DNA of 64,000 nucleotides from positions 143,263,600 through 143,327,599 of the forward strand of contig NC_089585.1 in assembly GCF_019320115.1 (NCBI RefSeq). The letters are read 5' to 3'. The translations under genes and the position numbers were made by a program. Below are positions 1 to 9,958 of the stretch, one piece after another. Every line of letters begins with the position of its first letter. Position 1 is the first letter of the stretch. Under the pieces are notes generated by a model that saw only the letters and a list, made by a program, of their open reading frames with translations, was not told the DNA's origin and did not search any database. This stretch comes from Miscanthus floridulus (lineage: Eukaryota; Streptophyta; Magnoliopsida; Poales; Poaceae).

Positions 1-3000
1 ACAGGAAGCATACCATCAGCTTGTGCATTCCCAAGTTGACCATAGACAGCACTGCCCATTGTATACACATGCCCAGAAGTTGTTAGGGCTACTGTCAAGC
101 AATGCCCACAAGCAACCTGACAAAAATTGGGCTCCACCAAAGCAGACACACAAGTTGGGACAAGTTTTGGTTCCTTGTCACCATGACCTAAGCGACCTTT
201 ATCACCATCACCCCATGTAAATATCTTACCAGAAGAACAATTGCTAGAACTTGAATTCCCAGCCATGACTTCTACAACTGCAGCAGTGTGCCAAACACCA
301 CAAGCTGCCCGCACCGTGCGTAGCCCTTTGAGAGATTCAACTTCCCTGGGGACCGAGATACTCTCACGATCTCCATGGCCCAGAACCCCAAATGATCCAT
401 CACCAAATGTGAAAAGCTGTCCAGCGGAAGTTACTAGGGCTGTATGCCAAGGTCCACATGAAATTGATGAAACATGTATACCCTCTAATGGTCCATTCAC
501 GTGCTTTGGTACCCAGTGACTGACATCATTTCCATGACCCAAAAGCCCAAATTTAAATGTGCCATCCCCCCATGTGTAAAGATCTCCAGATAGTGTAACA
601 GCACAAGTGTGGTATTCGCCACATGCTACAAGCTCAATGTTCATATGAGAAAGAGCATCAATAAGTTTTGGCTGTGACACATCACAATCAACACCATGAC
701 CAAGCCGTCCCCCTGATTCCTCACCCCATGAGTATATCTCACCTTGTTTAGTAACAAGTGCAGCATGCCTTCCTCCACAAGATATGTTCTGCACATCAAG
801 TCGCACGGCAAATTCTAATGGTTTTGGTACAAGGCAGTCCATTTTTGCACCTGAGGAGCTTCCAACTCTTGAACCACCACCGCCAAGAATTCCTTCCCCG
901 GTTCCTTCTCCCCATATGAAAACATCGCCTAAAGCATCACCATCATCATAACCAGAACCATGACTAGATGAACTAACGGCACTTGAATAACTGACTCGGA
1001 AAGCATCCATTGGGACGCCTCTGGGGTGCCCATTTGTGTTATCCGAGTGTCCAGAAGACATAGAATGGACTGATCCAGCATTAGAATCTGATGGAAAGAA
1101 ACCCCTGGGAGGAACTGCATACAACATGACATCAGAAAATGCCTTCTCCAATCCATTCTTTGGTGGGCTCCCATATGGAGTACGGAGTCGGTAATTGTCA
1201 CTGCCATCCTGATATAAGACATCATTTTAAAAAATAAATGGCAATTATCACAAAAGAGGACATATAATGTAATGTGAAGGGAAGGAGAAATCATTAAAAG
1301 TAATTAAGAACACTAGCAATTTGACACAAAAAGATCTTTCCTTTCTAGCCTTTTGCACTCTAGTGTCATCAAATTTCTGGCAAGGCTTCCGGCTCTAATT
1401 GAACACATCAGTGAAAACAAGTGCTTCCACAATGATTTGAGTGGAGAAATTGATGATTAAACCCGCAACATGAAAACAGGATGGCTTCTAACTATGAAGA
1501 GCCATCCCCGCACAATTAAGGGTTGAAAATTGAATGTTTATTCTAGTCTTCTAGACATCTAGGTAGGATTTTAATACAATGGAGACAGTAATACCTTGTG
1601 GATGCTGTCATTGCTGCTGAAAGGTGAACTCAAAGGAGAACTCCGTCGTGTGCAAGTCCTCGGACTAGTTGCACCAGAGGAAAGGATATCACTTCTAGAT
1701 TCAGTTCTCCATTTTCTTTGGTGACAACGTGAAATCAGTGTTTTCAGCCCAGCAAACCATACTTCAGCTTCATCTTTATCTTTGCATATCTGATATTAAT
1801 GAACAAAACAAATCATGTCACCGTGTGAATACAAAACTAAGAGTAAGAGGGGAGGGGTGTGTTGTAGCAACAGAGGCAACAAAGACAAAACATATAAAAT
1901 ATGAACCAGGGACAACTTACTATATCCAATGACCTATCATGTGAAATTAGAGAAAAAGACTGGCATTCCTTCTCAGGCCGTGGATATCTCTGAAAAATTG
2001 CCTGAATTATCCAAAAAAGGGTCTAGTTAGTAAAGTCAGACAACCAAGTTCACCACAAATGGAAAATGGAAATACTTCTAAGAAAACGTATGGTTTTTGT
2101 TCATTAACAATGGACACGAATTCTAAACTCCTTAGTATAGGCATCAAAAGTAGCAAGACATATATACATATAGAAGAGTTGCTCTAGTTATTTTTAATTT
2201 CACAAAATTATTTATCCATGCTAACGTGAAAAATAAGCACTTTGGAAATGCTATTAAGTTCATCCATATGGGTTGGCAAGCAAACATCACCAGAAAATCA
2301 AGACATTTTTAATATGAAGCTTGTTGACCAAAGCAACTTATTATTAGGGAGAAATTGCTAGACAGGATATTCTTCTTGAAAATGAGTCTAGGCCTCCTAA
2401 GAACATTAACTTACAGTCCGTTGCCCAGGAATTATCCTGGATACATGGCTCAACCTTAGATGTTTCTCTTCTTTCCCTGAGAACCATATCAGTACAGATT
2501 CATCCTGAAGGAGTCAAAAAAGTATAAAATACACCATATAAGCCAAAGGATTGTGAAGGCACAGAAACACTGTTAAGTTGGAGAGTCCAAATAAGGCTCA
2601 CATTGGATAACCTAAATGGACAAAACTTGGGCTTTCCTCTACGCCCATACTTCAGCAAGTATGCTCCTTTCTTGAGAGCAGTGATGGCCTGCAAAGAAGG
2701 ATGCTGTCAAGCCTTAAATATCAACTTACCAAGTCATCAATATATGGGGAAAAAAACAAGCAACCAGGAGCATGCAACTTCCATACTTCACATTTTGAAG
2801 ATATAAAACAGACCTGAGGTAAATCACTGGTTTTATAGTATTAATGAAATAATAATAATAATGGAACATAACACTAGACACGTACAAAGGCAAGTGCCAT
2901 AAGATGCTAATGGTTCAATATACAATATGAAACAGTTTTTTTTACTACTTTTCCTTTGCTTTTTTACTACTTTTGCTTTGTTACTGATGTCATACAGCTC

Positions 3001-4580
3001 ATTCTTCATATTGACCTTTTTCACTAAGCATCAGACTGATATGTGTGCCCTTCTTTTATGATTTCCTTTATTCACAACAAAGAATAAAACCAAAATAACC
3101 CCTATCACACTAGTCAAGTTCTAGTGGTGAGTGCAACTACAGCCACTAATAAGCTTGCTGATTTGATAAGAATATATCAATGATTGTGATATTTTCAGTT
3201 AATGCATGACCTTTTCCTGTATTGCCTTTGTTTTACTACTTTGTATTATTAGCATCTTGTCAGATGCACTTGGAAGGAAGCTTATGAAGCATCTCACTAT
3301 AAAACTGAAACAGGGTTTTGATCAGTGCCCCCAGCAGCTCTTATGTTGCACATTATCTGGTATGACAAATGCGGTCCCTTAATAGCAAAAAACGTGAAAT
3401 GCATTATTGAGTACGAACAAATGAAAATGCCATTTTATCACTTGTCAGAATAATCAGTTGAAGCATGCTGGTTGTATTCAAGTATCCTAATCCAGCCTTA
3501 TCTTCAGTCTCTGTCTAATAAGTTTGCCACGAACAGAATGTTGGACATATATTGTACATAAAGAAAAAAACAAATCATTCATCGCTTGATTCCAAAGCCC
3601 CCCGCACTGCAACACCCTCCTTGGTGCCAAAAATAGGAGTATAGGACTACAGTAGTAGAATCAGCTTAAACTGTCCATTTGTGTGTATGGTCGGACATGC
3701 CTCTCAAAACTCACAGGAGTTGGAATCCACAAAACCACAAAGCCACTAGCAACCATCCCCAAACAATTCTTCACAAATCCACGAAACCCAATGCGACATC
3801 CGTCAAATCCCGCTCGACTTCAGTGCCATGTAGCAGCTACAACAGAATGGGCAAGCACAGCACCAAGGCCAACACAGCGAGAGGAAAAGGCACGAGCATG
3901 CAAGTGAAAGAACTAAACTATCAACTAATGGTCCTTGCTCCCAGAATGAATCTTATGTTCACCAAAGCATCCACTGATGACTGATCCCCTCAGCTCCAGA
4001 AAACAGGGAATGAGAAGCATAATAGTCCTAGCTTGACCTCCAAACACTTGAATCAGTGGTTGGACGCCCAATAAGTCAATGACCTTCCTAGCTACCGGAA
4101 TTTCAGCAGAGGGAGGGGAACAGCTACCTGGAATATCCAATCTGAGCTTCATTGTAGCACAGAAGAAGAAGAAAACAGCAAACTACAGCATCAACGCCCA
4201 TGAATTCCGCCGGAATCAGGCACCATTTCACGTCGGCGCACAAAGAGCGCGAGCTGGCCTGAAGTTCCGCGCCACGTGGGCGGAGAGCACGTAGGCGATA
4301 GACGATGATCTGTCCATCCATACCACAGTTGCATCCGCAGTAGAACCAGGGACGGGGGGAGGGGAAATCTATCCGCGACACGCAGAAGGAGAGCACGTAA
4401 GCGGTAGGCGATAGATGATGATCTACCCATCCACATCTCAGTTGCACCCGCAGTAGAACCAGGGACGGGGGGAGGGGAAATAGATCCACCCAGAGAAGGG
4501 TTAGCAGCACGCACCTGCTCGATGTCACGCTCCACGGGCCCCGCCCGGATGCCGCCGAGATCCGACGAGACGTCCGACAT
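1..4580 (-). CDS. PH/RCC1 (PRAF-type) protein, 5' part, runs off left edge
   Basis: Six exons are readable on the minus strand: 4580-4515, 2688-2602, 2504-2415, 2001-1921, 1789-1595 and 1208 to beyond the edge. All introns are GT-AG and the frame stays open for about 575 residues. Residues 22-130 form a PH domain ([18 protein letters not shown], then [20 protein letters not shown]). A Ser-rich linker follows, and from about residue 255 there are six RCC1 blade motifs such as [17 protein letters not shown] and [17 protein letters not shown]. In the plant PRAF family the PH domain binds phosphoinositides, the RCC1 propeller is proposed to act on small GTPases, and FYVE and BRX domains follow; those would lie left of the window. 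The start at 4580 ([10 protein letters not shown]) is the first Met in this frame and matches the family N terminus. Intron 1 is long (about 1.8 kb). No lesion is visible. The family call is firm; the exact orthologue is not known. Confidence 0.93.
4282..4481. repeat. Imperfect tandem duplication in intron 1 of the PH/RCC1 gene
   Basis: Units 4282-4368 and 4388-4481 share a start (ggagagcacgta) and an end (agggacggggggaggggaaa), with a period of about 106-113 bases. The pair lies just inside the first intron, close to the donor at 4514. Confidence 0.85.
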
Positions 4581-4981
4581 GGCAGCGGCCTCCGCATCAG
4601 CCCCGGCGCCGGCAACGCCCCATAACGACCAGGCGCGCGCGGACCGCCGGCCTCGCTCCCCGCGCCCTGCTGCCGCGTGCGTGGGAGGCGGCGCGCCGCA
4701 ATGGGGGGCTCGCTCGCCGGCGCGGGTCCAGGTGGGCAGGGCAGCTTGCGTGCGCGCGGGGCGACGAGCTCGGGGCGCGCCGCGGGGCCGCGGGAGACCG
4801 GATCGGAGCGCGGCGGCGGCGGAGGCAAGAGGAGGCGGCGGGGGCGAGGGGTTTGGCAGTGCGGGGAGGTGGGAGGGGCAGGGGAGGGGAGAGAGATGGC
4901 GACGCGGAGGAGTCAGGAGAGAGAGGGGGGGAGGAGGCTGTGGAAGGAGGGGAATGGAGCTTTTTACCTTTTTTCTGTGTT

Positions 4982-4990
4982 TATTTTATA
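4982..4990 (-). promoter_or_regulatory. TATA box candidate for the PH/RCC1 gene
   Basis: The minus strand reads TATAAAATA here, about 400 bases upstream of the start codon. It is followed downstream (4949-4860) by CT-rich sequence typical of a plant 5' leader. The position is inferred; no transcript evidence is available. Confidence 0.4.
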
Positions 4991-5265
4991 ATTATTTATT
5001 TTTTCTGTTATTAATGGGGACTGCTTCAGTCCCAGAAGGACGTAAATCTCTTTTTTAATTAAATTGAAATTTGCTCTATCTCTAAATAAATTAACCTCTC
5101 AAATTATCCAAAGTTACCTTTTTAAAGTTCATCAGTTTCTATAAAAGAGTATTCATATATATGGCAGAGAAACATAATATGTAAATATATCTAATGTTGT
5201 ACTATATGTTGAATTATAAGCCATTTTGTCTTGTCAAGATAAATAGTTTTTATTATGCATTTATA

Positions 5266-5398
5266 TACTTTCTCTGTTTCAAATTATAAGACGTTTTGAC
5301 TTTTCTATATTTATGTTTTTTTTGCTACGTATCTAGATATAAGTTATGTCTTAGATTAGAAATGCCAAAATGTATAATAATTTGAAATAGAGGGAGTA
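5266..5398. mobile_element. Stowaway-type MITE
   Basis: A 133-base element with inverted ends: ctctgtttcaaattata on the left pairs with tttgaaatagagggag on the right, and both sides are flanked by TA. This is the classic grass Stowaway (Tc1/mariner-derived) end. The DNA from 4990 to 5830 is otherwise AT-rich, with no gene visible. Confidence 0.8.
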
Positions 5399-5934
5399 CT
5401 ACGCTGTGTCGAGATACATGGTACAAGTTATGTACCTAGACTACTGGAGTAGAAAAGCCGCAACGACTTATATTTTATATTTTAGAACGAATGGAGTATC
5501 TAGGTTACTGATTTGACATCACAAATATTATTTTCCTAATGTGATCAAGCTTTTCAATAAAAACAAGGAAAGCTTTATAAGTTGATTCACTTGGGACGAG
5601 AGGAGTAAAAAAAACCCAATATGTATGATATAGCCTGATCTTGGAATGTAATTTTACAATAAATTTATTTGAAGATACATATCTTGATATGATTTTTTTA
5701 TAAACCTCGTGAATCTTGATTAATGTACTTCTTAAATATCAAGATTTTATATTTTTTTGTGGAAGATAGTATTTTGTTTTGGTCAGTCCCTTAGAGCATT
5801 TTAGCTTTTCTAGATACATGATTTTTCCTATATACTCCCTCTGTATAGCTTTTAGATGTCGTTTAGTACATGATTGTGCATACCAAGGAGTGATTAATTA
5901 GGGTGAAGTTTTCCCTGTTTACCCTTATTAAATA

Positions 5935-7361
5935 GGGAAAATTGGTTTCATAGCATCAAAAGAACGTGAGATTCGAAAAATACCATCGAAAGTTCATCGT
6001 ATCGTAAAATACCATTGAAAGTGAGTATCTGTTTCGCGATCTAGCACTCTGTTACTTTTGCTGTCAACGCCGTCTGCTGGCATCCGTCCGAGGACTCCAC
6101 TTGGCTAAAACGCCATGGGAGGACGTGGAGAATAACCTGTACGTTGCATCAACCTGGGCAGGCCTCGGAGCTCAAGCCCGGTGCCGAGCACTCTAGCGCC
6201 GACGCGCTACGCCACTCGAGCCGCGCTTGCCCCGGTTCGCCGAATGCCGCCGTCGCCGGAGCTGTGCTGCACTTGAGTGGTACAACTAAAGCCAGGCCCA
6301 CTAGTCGCCATGTGCATGTGTTGTACGGGCACTTTGCTATTCGTTCTGCAAGTAAACCATCGGCACAGCACAGGGAACCAGACCTGCTGGGCTCTGCTCC
6401 TACAATGAATTTCCAACGACGATGAAGCATGGGATCCATGGAAGCGACAACACCTCACCACTACACTCCAAGGTGTCTGCCGGCAAATCTGTAACCCTCC
6501 CCGACGGTGACCCAACCCACCTCCCAATCACTGGCGTGGCTGGCACCGGCACCGGCAGCGGCAGCGGCCATGCGAGGGGTCGGAACAAGCTGACCCTTTT
6601 CCCCCCTCATCTTCCTCATCTTCTTTGAGGCCGCCGGCGGGCCATACGGCGCTGAGCCGGCGGTGCAGGTCGGCGGGCCCCTCCTCGCACTCATCGGATT
6701 CTTCGTGTTCCCATTCGTGTGGGCCGTCCCGGAGTCCCTCGTCACCGTCGAGCTATCGACGGCGATGCCTGGCAACGGCAGGTACGTGGTGTGGGTGGAC
6801 CGCGCGTTCGGCCCGTTCGTGGGGTTCCTGATGGGCACGTGGAAGTATGTCTGCAGTGCCATCGGCACCGCGGCCTTCCCGGCGCTGTGCTCCGACTAAC
6901 TCACGCGCGTGGCGCCCGCCGTGTCCCGCGGCGGCGCCAGGGTCACGACGATCGTCACGTTCAACATCGCCCTGATGCTGCTCAACTACACGGGGCTGAG
7001 CGTTGTCGGCTGGACGGCCGTGGCGCTGGGCCTCACGGCGCTGTCGCCGTTCCTGCTGATGGTCAGCGCCGCACTGCTACCCAAGGTCCGCCCGCGGCGG
7101 TGGGGGGCCACCGCCGGAGATAAGGACTGGAAGCTGTTGCTGAACACGCTGTTCTGGAACCTGAACGGCTGTTGGACAGTGTGAGCACGATGGCCGGCGA
7201 GGTCCACGTCTAGCAACCGTGCCGACGCTGTTACCTCAATACATGACGGAATGCTATTTTAGTAACAGTTCTATCTTTCGCTGGTATTTTACATAATGGA
7301 GTTTTTTCGGTGGTATTTTTCGATTTTCGCGATCTTTCAATGCTATAGAACCAATTTTCCC
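5935..7361. mobile_element. Pack-MULE carrying a host gene fragment
   Basis: Long terminal inverted repeats of about 120 bases start GGGAAAATTGGTT at 5935 and end AACCAATTTTCCC at 7361. A perfect 9-bp duplication, tattaaata, flanks the element at 5926-5934 and 7362-7370. A 9-bp duplication with long TIRs is the Mutator signature. The interior has no transposase; it holds part of a polyamine transporter and other GC-rich sequence (6140-6420) that I do not recognise. Confidence 0.92.
6422..7190 (+). pseudogene. Broken polyamine/amino-acid permease copy inside the Pack-MULE
   Basis: This is the N-terminal half of a plant polyamine transporter (PUT/LAT type, APC superfamily, a membrane H+-coupled carrier). 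Recognisable pieces are RNKLTLF, then [76 protein letters not shown] and GDKDWKLLLNTLFWNLN. Lesions: a one-base insertion in a C run near 6605, TAA at 6897-6899 where the family has a Tyr codon, and a frameshift near 7160 after WNLN. The remaining C-terminal membrane segments are absent, because the fragment stops just before the right TIR. About 255 residues remain of a family length near 500. It is a captured fragment, not a functional transporter. Confidence 0.88.
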
Positions 7362-7648
7362 TATTAAATAGGGTTGCGGGTGTATGTGGACACGAAAAGA
7401 ATTCGCCTCAATTGGTTGTTGCAGCCTCTCTCGAGGCAGCCGAGACTAGAGGTCTCAATTTTGAGTCCTCGTGAGCGCTTTTTTTTTTGCTGCGTTCCCA
7501 ATTAACGGGCGGCGTGGCGTGCGAAGCAGCAGGGGCATTGCAGTCAAAAACAAACGCATGCAAGCCAGCAACGACTTCCTTTGCCCAACTAACGGATTTG
7601 CGCAAGACGACATCTAAAAGCTATACGGAGGGAGAGTACCTAGACATA

Positions 7649-7884
7649 GAGCCCATTTGGCCGGGCTCCGAGCGGCTCCGGCTCCTCTAACTCCTTCCCT
7701 GTTCATCTCCTGTAGCGACACTGTTTACCGAAGTCGTTTTTTTCTCTCATCCTTTCCTCTCTCACTGACAGCGCCAAAGCCAGAGAAGCTCGTTTTTTTT
7801 CTCCTCCGGCTCCAGCTCCTGCGCGCTACAGTGCGTTACAGTGTGGGAGCCAGAGCCAGCGGGAGCCTGGCCAAACACGCCCAT
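7649..7884. mobile_element. MITE with GC-rich inverted ends
   Basis: The left end gcccatttggccgggctccg is mirrored by the right end agcgggagcctggccaaaca, giving an element of about 235 bases. Its interior is pyrimidine-rich (ctcatcctttcctctctc). The family is not identified and no target duplication could be fixed. Confidence 0.65.
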
Positions 7885-9949
7885 AATATATATTTAGATG
7901 CATAAGAAAAGCTACGTACCTAAAAGAGACAGAATAACTTACACGTTGAAATATGAAATGGAAGGAGTAGTTTACATAACTCACTCTCCATCTTAGTATT
8001 TTTTTAGGCATGAAAAAGATTGACTCGTCGCATCCTTGTTGTGAGACCAATTTTTTTTTATATGATTAGAAGCGACATTTTGGAAATGGTGGAAGAAACC
8101 TAACAACTTTGTTTACTTGGAAGATTTATTGATTTATTTATTTTTAAACTACTGGAGATGTTCTTTTTTATATCATGAGTCATGACGATGCTGACATCCA
8201 CGGACCACGGCCTGGCTTTCCGCGCTGCGATGCGGTGTGGATTGGGAATGGGAATTGGGAACGGGAGAAAGCTCTCTGCGTGGCTCCGTGACTCCTCTGA
8301 TCCCTCTCCCCTCGGGCCTCGGCCGTCGTCGGTGGGGTCGTACCTATCTATGTTCTTTCTAGACGTTAGCGATAGAGATTTTGTTGAAAAACTATCCTTC
8401 AACCGTTCTTCTAAATGATCATCTAAATATAGTTATTTTTTATTTTGGATTTTTTTGCTAGCTAAAAATAGAAGACGAGAATGGCTCTCTAGAGTGCGCA
8501 TGAGATATAGAAAAACTGTTGGAGATTAAAAAGATATAGAAAGCGATTTTTATGCAAATTGCTCTTCAAATGATGATTTAGAGAGTGAGATTTAGAAAGA
8601 CTCTTGGAGATGTTCTTAAAAATGGCAACGGGATATACCCATCGGATATCGCCGGAACGTTCTTTTCCCGTTACGAAGAATTCGTTCCGTCAACGCTCCC
8701 GTTAAGTGTCCTTGCACTAGCACACAACGAACCAAAGCATCCCAACCATTCCATTCGTGTGGTAGCGGTACGCCGCCTCGTACCACTCGCTGCCTGCGCT
8801 GCCCTGCCCCGACCGTGCATCCGCGGACCAGTCGTTCGACAGCACGTGCCGCGTGCTCCCTTTCTGTTGGACATGGAGACATGGGGTGGAGTACGTAGAA
8901 TTCCCCGGTGGGCCGGCTACCGCTGACACCCACTTCTTCTCAGCTACTCCTCCTACATACACAGCAGTCCTACTGATGCAGTGCAAGTGTCGTATTCGGG
9001 TAGTAATAAGTGTTATTATAACAACCGCATTTGATCAATAAAGCTTGCCCAAGGGCTTTTATCAAAAAAACATCGTTATCGGGCTCGCAACTGAACTCGC
9101 CAAACTTGGCGACCGCCTCGTCGTGGAGTGGAGGGACCATATAAATACTAAACACCAGCATAGACCCTTGTCGTGATCTATATTAAAAAAAAACTAATTA
9201 ACGTGCAGATACAATGAGTGTGCATGCATCATCATCGAGATCAATTCAATTGTACAACATGTCCTGTCTCTTCTTCTCTCCTACTAATAAATAAAGTAAG
9301 CTCAGCCTAGAACTAGAACCGGCCGGGGTACTGTCAGTTCAGCTGGATGATCCGATCGATCCGGTTGTCCAATCCAGACTCTGTTTAGATATGATTAGAT
9401 GAGAAACAACGTGCTGCTAGTCGCTAGAGGATAGCACAGCGCTAGTAGATGCGAGCTAGAGCCTGAACCAGATCGATCGAGGGTGACGGAGCGAGATCTG
9501 AGTGGGAATGAATCCAGGTCTGTCGCGTGGATTGTCGTTATCGACGGACCCTCGTTCCAACCACGGATGGACAACTGGGCAGGTTAAGGCTGGCACGGGC
9601 TCGTCGACTGGCTGACTCACTGATGATGCCCAATCGGGCATCACTAAATTTAGAGCCCCTAGATTTTTATTAATATTGAAAGGCGTAATGAAGCATGCAT
9701 GCAGGAGAATGAGATAGCTAAGCTAATTAAGCACCACCACATGCGGAGACCAGCCCGTAATTAATAAGCAACAATGGCACGGACTGGGCATCGCTGCCGT
9801 GCCGCGGCAAAAGTGGCCACGGACAAAGGGAGAAAGAAAGGAACAAGGACCCGCACGCACGCGCCCGATTGGAGCTGTGGAGGCCAGGACCAAGGAACCC
9901 GGCCGGCTCTACCTCCACGAGGCCATGTGCTGGCGTCATGGAAGAAGCA
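7885..9949. other. Intergenic, no supported gene
   Basis: I see no gene here. A short minus-strand stretch at 8740-8860 reads like protein (GSEWYEAAYRYHTNG), but no frame extends it. A TATA-like tataaata at about 9140 leads to no long reading frame. The A/T-rich block 8390-8620 resembles a MITE remnant. Confidence 0.5.
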
Positions 9950-9958
9950 AAGATTTGA

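Larger units (their letters stand above)
5833..7638. mobile_element. Outer TIR element split by a nested Pack-MULE
   Basis: The left end (5835: ctccctctgtatagctttta, continuing to gatgtcg) is the inverted complement of the right end (7604-7636, cgacatctaaaagctatacg then gagggagag), with TA outside each end. Removing the nested MULE leaves an element of about 370 bases. It looks like a Stowaway-type MITE that was older than the insertion inside it. Confidence 0.7.

Noticed and set aside
4124..4828. 234-codon minus-strand frame overlapping exon 1 of the PH/RCC1 gene
   Set aside because: It reads through the true splice donor and the intron duplication in the wrong frame; the family N terminus is in another frame.
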